Shown: positions 46,076 to 58,440, counted from the first letter of the stretch. The stretch: 64,000 bases of DNA from Actinomortierella ambigua (GCA_016098155.1 JAAAJB010000067.1:24320-88319), one strand, 5' to 3'. Program-made: numbers and translations. The notes: a model not told the origin generated them from the letters alone.

Positions 46076-47050
46076 ATGCGTCTCGAGAAGTGCTACTTCT
46101 GTTCGTCGACATGCTATCCCGGCCACGGCACCATGTTTGTCCGAAATGACTCCAAGGTACAATTCTTCAACATTCTGACTCTGGAGGATGCATGGGAATC
46201 AATCCTCATCTTTGAACGGCATTGAAGTGCTTCCTCTGCGAGCGAGCCCTCCCTGGGCATACTGTGGAAGAAAGACAACACAAACATCACCATATTAATC
46301 AACTGTCGACCCTTCGTTCCCCCTGCTGGTTGTAGACATTCCGCTTCTGCCGGTCAAAATGCCACAAGAACTTCAAGATGAAGCGTAACCCCCGTAAGGT
46401 CCGCTGGACCAAGGCCTTCCGCAAGGCTGCGGGCAAGGAGATGACGATCGTACGTATCCCATATTTGTTGCTTTTTTTTTTTTTTGCTTTATTGGCGTTT
46501 ACCATGTTCTTTATGTCCTGTGTACAGCAAGGTTTTTTCTTCTCTACTCTCTATTCATATCAGGATAACAAAACGACGGTGCTCGGGAACATGTTGGACA
46601 AATGATCGTTGGACATATCACAATCAACTCTTTGAGCCTATGGGCGATCCAATATTTTATCAGCCGTTATGGGAAGGAAGCGTAGATCACTAACCATCTA
46701 ATTTTTTGATCGCACCCCCTTTTTTGTATCTCGATTCAATTTTTTTTTCCCTCATTGTATAGGACTCGACGTTCCAATTCGAGAAGCGCCGCAACATCCC
46801 AGTACGTTACGACCGGGACCTTATGGCGACGACGATTCGGGCGATGAAGCGGTCTCAGGAGATCAAGGCGAAGCGCGAGCGTGCGTTCTACAAGAACCGC
46901 ATGTCGGGCAACAAGCTGCAGAAGAAGGTGGAGAACCAGGCATTGGTCCAGAAGCATATCCATCTGGTGGATACGCCACAGATCAAGAAGATTGCACAGG
47001 CACAGAAGGTTGCCGAGAAGAACAAGCTTATGGATATCGACATGTCCTAA
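46076..47050 (+). CDS. RLP24: Ribosome biogenesis protein Rlp24 (RPL24-like)
   Basis: A nuclear pre-60S assembly factor, later exchanged for ribosomal protein eL24 by the AAA-ATPase Drg1. Three exons (46076-46156, 46336-46449, 46763-47050) give 160 residues, the usual size. The zinc ribbon is complete: [20 protein letters not shown] in exon 1, and [20 protein letters not shown] in exon 2. [16 protein letters not shown] and [16 protein letters not shown] identify the Rlp24 branch rather than eL24 itself. The C-terminus is a basic helix ([20 protein letters not shown]) ending MDIDMS. The ATG is at the expected place, since the family begins MRxxKCYFCS. All introns are GT-AG and phase 0. A poly(A) signal AATAAA lies at 47234-47239. 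Confidence 0.95.
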
Positions 47051-47233
47051 AAAAAAAGAGCGTTGTTCTTTTGGTTTTCTCTACTTTTATTTCCCTTTTT
47101 TTTTCTTCTGTTGTTGGCCCGTTCCTTTCTTGTTTTCAAATGACGGAAAAAAGGGAAAGGAACAGATCCAAGCGAGACCTTGGATTGGAGTTGATATTCT
47201 CTGTTGCTGCTTCTTTGACCAACCCACTACATC

Positions 47234-47239
47234 AATAAA
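47234..47239 (+). terminator. Candidate poly(A) signal of RLP24
   Basis: AATAAA on the coding strand, 184 nt downstream of the stop codon. Confidence 0.45.
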
Positions 47240-47582
47240 CCTTGCATACGTGTTTTTGTACATTACATCGCGGTCTCTTTCATACTTTGACTCCTTTTTA
47301 GAGGGTGAGGGTAATTCCATGGTCCTGAACAGATGTGGAGCAGATTATATCGCTAGACATTGATGCCTGCTGATCCTTTTTTTTTCGTGGCGTGTCTGTG
47401 TGCCACCTAAAGCGTAAACAAACAATCGCATTCCTCTTCGAAGAGATCAGAAGATGTTTACAGCGATCACAAGGAAAAATAAAAAGATCCCTATGTTTCT
47501 CATCTCTCCGTGCTTCCTTGGAGTAGGGAACGAAGGGAGAGGAAGGAGGCGGACACAAATTTTCATTGGCAAGAGGGGGGGG

Positions 47583-47779
47583 TCATGGTCTGCAAGTGTC
47601 AACATCAATAGCAGAAACAGACAACTACAGTAAGAGTGGCGAGAATGGCAAAAGAAAGGTGGGAGAGGAGGGGGGAGAGGGGAATGACTAACGAAAACCA
47701 CTTTGAGAGCGGCGGGAAGGAGAGCAAACCAGGCGCCCTTAGCAAAAGTCTTCAGAAAGTTCACGTACCAACAATCGGG
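47583..47779 (-). CDS. Candidate exons of a small unidentified membrane protein
   Basis: A segment 47779-47693, preceded by an acceptor (GTCTAG), encodes a hydrophobic stretch containing FAKGAWFALLPAALKVVF. A GTTAGT donor and TACTGTAG acceptor would join it in frame to 47624-47583, which ends SAIDVDTCRP and stop. No starting exon was found. The calls rest on splice signals and protein-like composition only. Confidence 0.2.
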
Positions 47780-49680
47780 CTAGACCACGGCACGAAAAAA
47801 AAGGGGAAAAGCAACATCCCAAAAAAAAAACACAGGAGATACCACAATGTCTTTAACCCTTTTGCATTATCCGCTTATTCGACTTGTTGGTGGGAAAAGG
47901 ATGAAAGAGAAAAAATAAGGAAGTGAAGGAAGTGAAAGAAGGAAAGAAGGAAGGAAGGAAGGATGAAAGCAAGGAAGGAAGGAAGTAAGGGAGGGGAAGG
48001 GGGTTTGAAGTAGTGCCGAAAGATGGTGACACTCCGCTGATGCTAGTCGCAGGACACACTGACCACAAAACCCGCAAGGGCAGGTGGGCTGGAGGCAGGA
48101 GACAGGGTCAAGCCGCTGCGCGCATGGACACCAAAAACCCCTCCTCCACGCGTCTCTTCATTAGGCCTCGATCACCAAAAAAACAAAAAGAAAATGATCG
48201 CCTCGACTGGTACGTTGTATCGTACCACCTCCGGGGTACCATTGATTAAAAGGGAAGAATGAGCGGAGGAAGAGGAGGAGGGGGGGGTGTGAGAGTGGGC
48301 AGGGGTTGCAGAGGGGGATAGGGGGGAAGGGGCTCCAGGAGTAAGAGTGAAATAAGGGGAGAGGAAGGAGGAGAGTGCTCTCCGCAACACATACAAAAAA
48401 AGACTTTTTGGTGGGATGGTATGGTCAGCATTCGCACCCAGCAGTCCGGGTCCCTCCTGTGCCAATCAGGCAAGAAAAAAAAGGACCAGAAAACCTTCGC
48501 AAAACGATGTAAAAGGAAAGGAGCACATCCAGCAGGGCGCGATCGTTTCGAGCGGATGCAGCCGAAACGTTGCAACTACTGGTGTACACCCAAAGGCGAT
48601 TGTTGCTGAGGAAGAGGGACGTAAGGGAGAGGGAAAAGCAGCCCATGAGGGGAGCAAAACAACAGGCGTCGTGGCTCGTATGCGCCGCTGCAAGCACGAA
48701 GCAGAATGTTGCGGCGTGCATTTTTCTTATTCGCCATGGGACGGTGATCCTCTCAAGTTTTGTGTCTCTCTTTTTTTGCTGCCCAGACGCGTTGCACTCT
48801 GGTCCTGCTGCAGTTCTTTGTTTCGTGCTGCGAGATTCAGAGCGTCTGAGTGTGTTGCGCGAGTGAGTGAGTGTGTGTGTGTGTGTGCGAGTGGGCGAGA
48901 GCGAGAGAAAGTGGGGAGTGTTGAAAGAAAAGAGAACAAGTCCCGTTCTTCCTTCTCCTTTTTTCCCGCTGAGCACGTATCAAGGAAGGAAAACAAAACT
49001 GAAAGGGGGACAGAAAAGGGTATATAACTTTCTCGTATACCTTTGCCATGGGCAAACCGGAAAACTCCATCTCTTCCTCATTCACTCCCCTCTCTTCCTC
49101 CCCCTCCCCCATCCCATCCACGCCTTTTCTTCTCACTGTTGCTCGTCTCACTTTCCACTTTTTACCCTTGTTTTTCTAACCTCTCTGTATCGCCCTTGCC
49201 CTCGCTCCTCCGCCCCTGAAGAGATTTTCATAATTGCCATAGCCCATTGGCCCTTTCTGTCTCTCTGACTCCTACAACTCTATCTCACCATTTGGTTGCA
49301 GTGGGTAAGCATGCAAGCGTGGATAAGCATTGCCATATCGTTTTGACACCCGCGCTGACTAGGGCGACACTTTTTCTCCAGAAAAAAAATACCTCGGCCA
49401 AAGATGAATGAGCGAAATAATCGACACAAAGGAAGTGGGGGGTGTGACCTTGCGCGAAACACCCATCAATTCGGGGAACGAGCCACGATAGCAGCGAGAA
49501 AGAGCTTTCAGGCACCATCAGCTCAGGAACAACACAGGACAGCACAACACTGATGGTGGGCACAAAAAAGAAAACAGCAAGGGAACACCAAAGGAGATAC
49601 ACCCAAGAAGGTTCCCTTGTCTCAACGCCGAGTAAGGAAACCATGGAAAAAGTGGTCTAGAGCTTAAGCGATAACTCACT

Positions 49681-49700
49681 GCAGCAGCAGCTGCTGCTGC
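49681..49700. repeat. 20 bp perfect palindrome of CAG/CTG triplets
   Basis: GCAGCAGCAGCTGCTGCTGC is its own reverse complement. It lies in non-coding sequence about 600 bp upstream of the second F-box gene. Confidence 0.9.
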
Positions 49701-50170
49701 TGTCAGTCAATCCATGGTCCAACAGGAGGAGGACTTTTTTTTTTTTTTGAGTGTGCGAAAAGAAGAGGGTGTCATTTTCTTCCCCTTTTTTTCTGGTAGA
49801 CTTTATCACTCGCACCTTCTTTCATCTCTATTTTCCCATCATCGTCCTCTTCATCATCTAGTACATTCCCACTGACATTCATTTTTCTTCTTGTCTTTCT
49901 ACATTGTCGACAGTCTCTTCAACCGTTATATCTCGACCTTTGACCCTTGACTAGACAACCACTCTTGCCTTATTGTCGCCAGGCAGAAAAGAGACAACAC
50001 CTTCAAGAAACCCAACGGTCGAGCACCACCAACCCCACTTCAACACAAAGGTCAAGACGCAAAAAAGAAAACCTTGTTTTCGTTCGCGCCTTCCAGCAAA
50101 GTCCCTTTGAGAAAGTTGACCACCCAACAGACGCACCTGACACCCAGTACCCAACCAACTCCTCGCTACA

Positions 50171-50292
50171 TCTCCCCCTCCCCCCCCCCCCCCCTTTTTC
50201 CCCCCCCCCCCCCCCCCCCCTCTTCCCCCCCCCCCCCCCCCTCCCCCCCCCCCCCTTTTTTTTTTTTTTTTTTTTCGTCACCCCCCCCCCCC
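50171..50292 (+). repeat. Poly-C and poly-T homopolymer tract in the leader of the F-box gene
   Basis: Almost 120 bases of only C and T, with several C runs of 12 or more and one T run of about 21, ending in a short CA repeat just before the ATG at 50311. The run lengths may be affected by sequencing error. Confidence 0.9.
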
Positions 50293-50310
50293 ACACACAC
50301 ACACACTTCG

Positions 50311-50488
50311 ATGGCCCTTGAGACGGACGTTGACCAGACAAAGCAGCAATTCATGCCATCTTCGATACCGACAACGATTGGAACCAGCGGTGGAGCAGGA
50401 TACCAACCATACTCGACACCGGCGCATTCGTCGAGCAGCACGCACTCGTCGTCGACAACAGACCTGACTGAGACAACAGCAACAACAA

Positions 50489-50522
<34 letters not shown>

Positions 50523-51771
50523 CGAAGCGCGACGATCGCTGCGACCAGTAGGGATGCATTCGTTGAACGATTATCTGTTGCGGTATATATTTTCGTTTCT
50601 GGCGGTGAAGCACTACGACTACCTGAACCATCGTACGCACATCATCTACAACCACCTGGGCCCTGTGTGTCTGGTCAGCAAGCAATGGAACCAGATTGCA
50701 TCGCCGTTGCTGTGGCAGGAGCGGACGTTTCACGGGTGGAAGGCCGGCGACGAGCTGTCGACGTTCTTGAACCTGACTGAGAATGCAGATTTTTCGTCGA
50801 CGCACGAGTATGGCGAGTTTGTGAAGCGGATCGAGATTATTGATTCGCATGACGTCGTCGACAAGCAGAATGGCCAGTTTGTGATCAACTGGATCACACC
50901 CGATGTCATTCTCGCCATCTCGGAGCACTGCAGCCGTCGATTGCGGGATCTGACGCTGGTCTTTGCCGCGACGGGCCACCATACGTCGTCGGAACAGCAG
51001 GAAGGGCTCATCCCCTGGAACAGTCTGGCCGAGTCGTGCCGTCGGCTGTACCTGTTGTCGTTGGCCAACTATGTGTGCCCAAGTCTGCCGGTGGGCAACA
51101 CCCACCCCTTCCACGTGTTTTCGACGCATACGAACCCGCTCACGGAGCTGGTCTTGAAGCGCTGCAAGAACATCCCCGCCGAGACCTTTCAACAGCTGGC
51201 GCGGACATGTGGGATGGCGTTGACAAAGCTAGTGCTGCTCGACTCGGACGAGCATCTGGGCAGCGAGGAGCTCATGGCGTTTGCGCGGTCGTGCCCCAAC
51301 CTGCGGCATCTGAACGTGTCGTGGCTGGAAGCGGTGACGCCACAATTCTCAGACGAGGCCGTCCTGGCGTTGACGGACCACTGTCTAAAGCTCGAGTACA
51401 TTTCGTTGTTGGACGCGAATGAGATTTCAGATGTGTCGTTCCGGACCCTGTCCAAGCTGCGCTCGTTGCGAAACCTGATTCTGCCCCGTGCCGGCACCAT
51501 GGCCTCCAGGAGAGTCTTTTCCCAAGAGTCGTTGATCAGCCTCGCCAAGGCTTGCAAGGGGCTTGAACAGCTCCATCTGGTCGCACCTGGCGCCACCACC
51601 AGTCGGTTCTTTGAGGCGCTGCTGTATTGCCCGAATCTGCAGGTCCTCGTCATTGTTGAGCTCCATCCGGGACTGTTGGTTGATCATCGCTTCAAAACCC
51701 TTGGCTTGGCCAAATATGTCGACCAAGAGTCAGAGAACTGTTGCAAGCTTGTCTGGCACAAGAAGACATAA
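50311..51771 (+). CDS. Second F-box/LRR protein
   Basis: A single exon of 486 residues. After a Thr/Ser/Ala-rich N-terminus with a (GCA)n poly-Ala run comes an F-box-like helix set: MHSLNDYLLRYIFSFLAVKH, LGPVCLVSKQWNQIASPLLW. The rest is an LRR-type array with regular Leu/Cys spacing: LTELVLKRCKNIPAETFQQL, LTKLVLLDSDEHLGSEEL, LRHLNVSWLEAV, LEYISLLDANEISDVSFRT, LRNLILPRAGT, LEQLHLVAPGAT, LQVLVIVELHPG. This is the SCF substrate-receptor layout; the target is unknown. It differs from the F-box/LRR gene at 28024 in sequence but shares the intronless, low-complexity N-terminus style. The upstream frame is open through the poly-C tract but reads only Pro/Phe, so the ATG at 50311 is taken as the start. 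Confidence 0.83.
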
Positions 51772-52718
51772 AAAAAAGAGCCATCACCCACCCACAACAA
51801 CAACAACAACAACAACAACAATGACGGCAGCGGCGCCATCACACACACCACACCAAGACGAACCAACCAACTGGCAATCAAGAATGGAGGAAGGAGGAGA
51901 GGCTCAAGCAAGGAGATGGGCAAAATCAGCACATGGCAGCACCTGCTAAACAGCAGCCCAAACCATGTACCAACGATATGAGCTCCACCCACCCTGGTTT
52001 GTGCTCTTCTTTCTCTCTCTCCCTTCCTCGTCACCGCTGCTCGTTGTGATTAGGAGATGAGGAGGATTACCAGATATTAGGAAAGCCGATATTCAGGAGG
52101 AAGAATAGGAGGAAGAGGAGGAGGAGTAGGAGGAGGAGGAGGAGGAGAAAAAATTGATGACGAAAGGAGGGAGGCGCAACCAAGGAGAAGGCCGCTCGGC
52201 GCTCCCTTTTTCATGAGTGTAGCAAAAAAAAAAAAAAAGGACCAAGCCGGTTTCAAGGCTCAATGCCATCCAAAAAAAAAAGTGTACTCATCCCCCCATG
52301 GCATCCTAACACCCACCATCTCCCCAAAATACGTTTTTTTAGTGCCGTTATTTCTAGTTTCATCTATCTTTGTTGCCTTATTTGTACTCTGCTGCTGTTG
52401 TTTTTTTCTTTCTTTTCTTTCTTTCTTGTTCAACCCCCCCAATATACCTTCAAATGTAAGAAAACGCATGGGAAAATGACAACAGTAAGGCTCGACTTCC
52501 CCCCACTCTCCCCCAAGCGTTTGATGGGAACAATTGTGTTGATTCAAAAAGACATTGTATTAAGGTTGTTTGTAAAACTACATTTGAGAGGAAAAGCCGT
52601 GCTTTTTGTGGGGGTTGGGCATAAGTTCACCAAAAGGAGAAACTAAAAAAGGGCCCCTACTACATGAACAAAAAGTTGAAGAAGGATAAGGAGAGAGGAG
52701 GGGGGGGGAGGTGATTCA
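51772..52718. other. Convergent 3' region, no gene found
   Basis: Lies between the stops of the F-box/LRR gene (+) and the Ca2+-ATPase (-). It holds an ACA repeat (51795-51820), a GGA-rich stretch (52100-52150) and T/C-rich sequence. No supported frame. Confidence 0.6.
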
Positions 52719-55700
52719 TTACTGGGTAGTACCGGCGAGTGTCACGCCATCGACAGGATGCGAAGCCTGCTGGTTAGCATGGTGGTCATATGTCTGCTGA
52801 GCAGGTGGCGGTGTGGGGAAACGGCCGGAAGAGCCTCGTCGGCCGCCAATGAAGCTTGTGCGGGGCGAACCACCCTGGACATCGATCTGGCTAGACGAGT
52901 TACCGGGAGTCGAGCCCGTTCGTGGGGCCCAGCCGGCACCAACGGACGTCGCCACCAGCGAAGGGACCATAGCACCAGCGTGCAGGACATGCTGATCGCC
53001 CAGGCGGGAATCGCCGGACAGACGACCACCACGGATGGCCTTGAAGACCGACAGCTCGGAGCGGACACGGGTGATGGCCGAGTTCCAGACCAGAGCCTCA
53101 CGGTTGGGGTAAACATTGCTGGCAGAGCTGTTCATCGAGCCAACACGGGAGCCAGCGAACGAAGGGTTGAACTGAGTGTTGTCAAACTGGGGAAGACCAC
53201 CGGTGGCAGGGGCGGGCTTCTCGATCCAGCGCTTGAGAGGACCAAAGAAGCCATCGGGCATGAGACGGATGACGACACCAATAGGGAGCGACAGAGTGCC
53301 GAGGAGAATGCAAACCAGCCACTGCATACCGCTAATGGGCGTGGTCTCAAAGGCGGCACCACCAAACTGGACAATGAGCGCCTGCAGGGCACACATGATG
53401 ACAAAAATGACCATGAAGTAGTAGTTCTTGGTGACACCGGCGAAAATGTTCAGACGGTTATCCAGACGACGGCAGTTAACCTCGTTGAAGATCTGCAGGC
53501 AGACATACGTGTTGAACACCATGGTATCCATGAGCTGGCGCTTGTAAGAGTAACGAGCCACATCCACATCAGAGCTACCAGCTGGGGGCTTGTCGCCATA
53601 GCCAAAGATGCTCATACCGGCATACTCGAGAACCAAGGTGATGATCAGCTGAAGCACCGACTGGCCAAGAATCATCTTCCACATGTTGAACGTAATCAGA
53701 GGGGCAGTGCGGGGCTCGGGCTGACGGTCCAGTAAATCCATGGTGGGCTCATCGGTGGCCAGGGCCAAAGCAGCGAGGGTGTCCATAATCAAGTTGATCC
53801 ACAGCAGCTGCACAGCAGACATGACAGGCTTCTGCTCATCGGAAGCGACGGCAGTGATAAAGGTAAGAATGACAGCAGTGACGTTGACCGTAAGCTGGAA
53901 CTGCAAGAACTTCTTGACGGCATCGTTGACAGCACGACCCCAAAGAATGGCCTTGACAATGCTCGAGAAGTTGTCGTCCATCAGAATAATGTCCGAAGCC
54001 TCCTTGGCGACCTCAGTACCGGCAATACCCATCGAGAAACCAACATCGGACAGCTTCAGAGCAGGACCATCGTTCGTACCGTCACCAGTGACAGCGACAA
54101 TCTCGCCCATCTCGCGAAGGCGACCAACCAGAATCTTCTTATCGTCAGGGCTAGAGCGGGCAAGGACCTGAAGGCGGGGAATCACAGCATCCATTTCCTC
54201 GGGACTGAGAGCACGGAACTTGGGACCCTCCATGATGATACCACCCTGGGTGTAGATACCGCACTGCGTAGCAATCGACTTGGCCGTCAAGATGTTGTCA
54301 CCAGTAACCATACGAACAAAGACACCAGCACGCTGGCAGGACAGGACAGCCTCGGGGACACCATCACGCAGAGGATCCTCGATACCAACAACACCAACGA
54401 GCGTCATACCATCCTCGGCAACAGCGCTGAAGGGAACCTCGCCATCGCCGTTCAGCTCAACGCCGGCTGGGGGCCAGGACTCGAAATCACGGTAAGCGAT
54501 ACCAATGGTACGGAGCGACTGAGTAGCATACGAGATAATGGTCTTGTGAACCTGGGTCTGGATATCCTCGGTCAGGTCAAGCTCAGTCATGCCGCCGGAG
54601 GCCTCCTTCTCGGCACCGAAAGGAACCTGCAGGATCTTGGTGCAGCGCTTCATGATGATCTCAGAGGCACCCTTAGCATGGAGACGGAACTTGTTGGGAC
54701 CCATCTTAACAATGGTAGCCATGGCCTTGCGCTCAGACGAGAAGGGATACAGGTGGACAATAGGGGAAGCATCGCGAAGAACACGGTAGTCACCACCAAG
54801 CTTCTTGGAGAAGTCCAGCAGAGCAACCTCAGTCTTGGAACCAATGAAGGAGACGACACCCTTGTCATCCTCGCTCTCAAAGGCGGACGAGTTGATGGCG
54901 ATGGTCTCGTGAACGAGCTGCATGATGCTGGGGGAAACCTGGCTGTTGAGCTGCGAGACGGCAATAGCGTGCTTGTTGATAGGGACCGCGGCACGGGGGT
55001 TGGGCTCGCCCTCAGGGGTATCAGCAATGAAGCGCGAGTTGATACCAAGGGTACCAGCGACGATAGTCATCTTGTTCTGGGTCAGGGTACCAGTCTTGTC
55101 CGAGCACACCGTGGTGGCGTTACCCATGGTTTCACAAGCAGCCAAGACACGGACCAAGTTGTTGTCACGGAGCATACGGGTGGTAGCAAAAGCAAGAGCG
55201 AGAGTCACAGCAAGAGGCAGACCCTCAGGGACGGCGACGACAATGACGGTGACACAGGCAATGATGATGGCGGTAATCTTGCTGGCAATTTCGCTGCCAG
55301 CAGGAACCTCGTCCTTGAAGCCAATGAAGAAACGGATAAGCAGGGCGATAAGCATGATGATAGCGGCAGAGGAACCAAGCTTGGCGATCTGCTCGGCAAG
55401 CCAGTTGAGCTTGACCTGAAGAGGGGTGCTCTCAGCCTCAGTGCGGAGCGACATCATGGTCTTGCCGTGGAACGAGTTGGGACCAACACCAGTGACAACG
55501 TAGATACCAACACCCTCAAGGACCTTGGAGCCAGAGATGATGAAGGGGTCGACACCATGAAGACCGTGGTTCTCCTTGACGACCTGGACGCCCTCTTGGT
55601 TGGTCTTGATCTCGACCTTTGACTGATGAGAGGCCTCAATGGCTTCCAGGGCCTTGTACTCATCCAGGGTGATCTTCTTGATGGCATCCGACTCACCAGT

Positions 55701-56859
55701 CATAGCAGACTCGTCACACTTCAGGTTGTGGCCACGGAGGTAGACACCATCAGCAGCAATCACATCACCGGGCTCGAGATGCATGAGATCACCGACAACG
55801 ATATCAAAGACGGAAATCAGGACGCTCTCGCCGTTGCGGATGACCTTGACCTCACGGTCCTCCTTCTTGGCATTGAGCTTCTGGAACTGGCGCTCCTTTT
55901 GGTAATCGTTCAAAGAACCAACCAAGATGACAATCAGGACAGCACCCAGAATAGCAACACCCTCGACCCAGCTGATCTTGGGAGGAACAACAGTCTCACA
56001 CTGGTCGTTGGCATCACATCGCACCTGGGGCTTGTGCTCAACACCGTAGTCCTCGTAGAAACCAAGACCAATGGACACGACAGCAGCAATCAACAACAGG
56101 ATCTAATTGAAAAGGTGAGAGATTGGTGGCGTTAGCATCTTTTCATGCCGACTTTTGCAAGCCTCAAATAGACAAAGTCATGCAGGTAATGTGAACGGGG
56201 AGAGAGTAGGACAAAGGAGTTGATTGTATGTAGAAACGGTCTTGTGCTTGGGAATGTGTGCCCTCTCCCCTTTCCCCGGTGGCGCGCAGGACCACAAGCG
56301 AAAGAGCGAGAGAAAAAAAAAGATAAGGCGGGCATTGGGGAGTGGGGAGAAGGGGGAAAGGGGAGGGGATGCTACTGATTTTTGGGAGACATAAAAATCG
56401 AAGGAAACTTACCAGGATCTTCTCCTGCAGAGCAAGCCACATCAACTGGAAGATATTCTTGCCCTTCTTCTGAGGAATAGCATTGATACCAAAGGCCTCG
56501 GTACGGTCGTGCATAGTGACGCTAGAGTCATTGGCAGTCTTCTCAGAGGCCTGGCCGGCAGAGACGGATGACAGGGGCTGGTTGGAGGTGGACAGACCAC
56601 GCTCGGCATCAGTATGGAGACCGGCGACGATGCCGACGGGGCCACCATACTCCTCCAGCTTCTCAACCGACTTGGGGTCGATCAAGTCCATCAGCTCCGA
56701 AGGGGTGAAGGAGAAGGGACCATTGTTGTTTGGCCGAACGGGTCGGTCGGCTGTGTTGTGCTTGAGATTGCCCAGATCCTCAACCCGATGGGAAGAGGCC
56801 GACGCAGTAGTGTCGGTGGTCGAGGCCCGGTGCCCGGCACCACTGGCAGTATTGTCCAT
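52719..56859 (-). CDS. PMCA-type P2B Ca2+-transporting ATPase
   Basis: Pumps Ca2+ out of the cytosol across the plasma or vacuolar membrane. Two exons (56859-56413, 56102-52719) give 1276 residues. The N-terminus is Ser/Thr-rich, then FTPSELMDLIDPKSVEKLEE and FGINAIPQKKGKNIFQLMWL. Exon 2 begins in TM1 (ILLLIAAVVSIGLG) after EKIL. Key sites are the actuator loop MTGESDAIKK, the TM4 ion site VPEGLP at about 440-445, the phosphorylation motif CSDKTGTLTQNK with Asp at about 484, MVTGDN, VAVTGDGTNDGPALK, and TM6 WINLIMDTLAALALATDEP. After the last membrane helix, residues about 1150-1180 (ALVWNSAITRVRSELSVFKA) resemble the animal PMCA calmodulin-binding helix. Yeast Pmc1 is not known to have it. 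The Ser/Gly tail follows. Strong C/G-ending codon bias creates long antisense frames. Confidence 0.95.
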
Positions 56860-58440
56860 GGTGATTAGAGAGAGAGGGCTATAAACCTTTCAAAAATGGC
56901 TATAGCGATGAAGAATAATCCATAAGAGGGCAAAGAGGTTAGGGGAGTTGGAGGAGAACGAGAGATTGGGAGAGAGAGGAAGCGTGGCAGAGCAGCCAGT
57001 ACGGGGGGGTCCTGATGATTGCAGCCGTGGATGTGGATAGATACGAGGAAACCCAAGTCGTATTACAAGGGAGAGGGGACAATTGTGGCAATCAGAATGA
57101 AGTCGATGAGCAATGTCCAGAGCACTGGATTGTCCATAACTGTTGAGATAGTTGATGCGGCTGTTGGGGATCCCGGTTTCGGCCACCTCTTTGTCCTCTA
57201 CTTGTCGCCATTCTTCTGTGTGCATGTATAGCTGGCTGGCTGTGTTGTTTCTGGGCAGGGTGAGGAGTGCTGTGATTTATCGGTTGAACTATGAGAGAGG
57301 GGCTGAGGGGAGGGGCTGAGGGAGTGGGGGAGTTGGGGGTTGGGAGGGTAGGAAGTCGGCAGTACCTTGTGAAAGGGAAGGAAGGGAAGGGGGTGCGGAT
57401 AGTTGGGAGGAAGAGGGAGGAGGGAAAAGAGAAGAGGGAGGGGAGCAGCCACACACTAAGGAAAAGATGAATAAAAAAAAACGTCAAGAGTGTGTGAGGT
57501 GAGAAGAGGAGTAAGAGTGGGGGAGTAAGAAGAAGAAAAAAAAAAGTTGGAAAAGAGGAAGACAGAGTCGTATAAAAATGAACGACACGACCCCTCAATC
57601 ACCACAAACAACAAACACACGCACCCAAAGAAAGACCTGCTGGACGACGATGTTCGGCTGAACACTTCTTTTTTTCCTCGATTGAAATGCAAGGTGCGGT
57701 GTGTGCTTGTGTGCTAATCTGTTCTGGAAACCTGGGAAGGCGACAAAAAAGAAACAAAAGAAGACGACGGTGCTTCTTCAATTAGGGTTTCAATAGGTAG
57801 GGGTGTAGGGGGGCGAAAGACGAGGGCCAGTTCTGAGCACCGTTTTTTTTACCCAGCAAGGGATTCTATTGGATATAGTATTGTATCTTTGCTAGCCGGT
57901 AGAGGGTTGAGATGTCAGAATTCTAATTGTAGAGTGGACAACAGGGTTCACTGCTGTTGTCGGGAATGAGAGGAGAAACTGAGAGCAGAGAGAGAGAGAG
58001 ATACTTGAGTGTGCGTGTAGGTTTGTATGTTCATCAACAGCGGCAGCACCAACTGTAGCAGCAGCAACTGCTGGACGAACATGTAAGCGATCTACTGCCG
58101 ATGATAATGGGTCTGGCCTTTGTGGGAATGGTGCCCCGCCCTTCTGTTCAAACGGCTACAAATAAAGCACTCTTTCTCATTCGGTCCTCAAAGATATTTT
58201 TTGAAAGAGAAAAAAAAATTAAAAAGAGCTCACTCTAAGAAATCGTGGAAGCTTCTATTAGAAAATGGCAGACTCCCCTTCCCTCTGACCCAACCCCCCC
58301 CCCTCCTCATCCCATCCTATCATCCCTTCTCTCGCTTTCTACCTCCTCTCTTCCCCCCCTCCTCCTCCTTCTCTCGCTTTCTCCCTTTTCTCACTCGGAC
58401 TCCTCACCATTGAAACCAAAGCAAGCGCTGCTCCCCATAC
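56860..58440. other. Upstream region of the Ca2+-ATPase gene
   Basis: No gene seen. From about 57290 to 57560 the plus strand is purine-rich, so the ATPase leader is pyrimidine-rich. A GCAGCAGCACC-type stretch occurs near 58040-58075, and a CT-rich block runs 58270-58400 on plus. Confidence 0.6.

Larger units (their letters stand above)
47240..50310. other. Gene-poor region with simple-sequence tracts
   Basis: About 3 kb without a confident gene. It contains a GGAAGGAAGG purine tract (47920-48005), TG repeats (48860-48890), a 20 bp CAG/CTG palindrome (49681-49700) and the poly-C/poly-T leader of the next gene (50171-50292). One short minus-strand segment (47779-47693, with a possible 3' exon 47624-47583) reads as membrane-protein-like sequence (VNFLKTFAKGAWFALLPAAL), but I could not find a start codon or name a family. 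Confidence 0.5.

Noticed and set aside
50074..50310. Extension of the second F-box protein upstream through the poly-C tract
   Set aside because: The added residues are Pro and Phe runs read from homopolymers. A good ATG exists at 50311.
54546..55622. A 358-codon plus-strand frame
   Set aside because: It is the exact antisense of the Ca2+-ATPase. Heavy C/G third-position bias removes stops from the opposite strand, and the translation has no domain.
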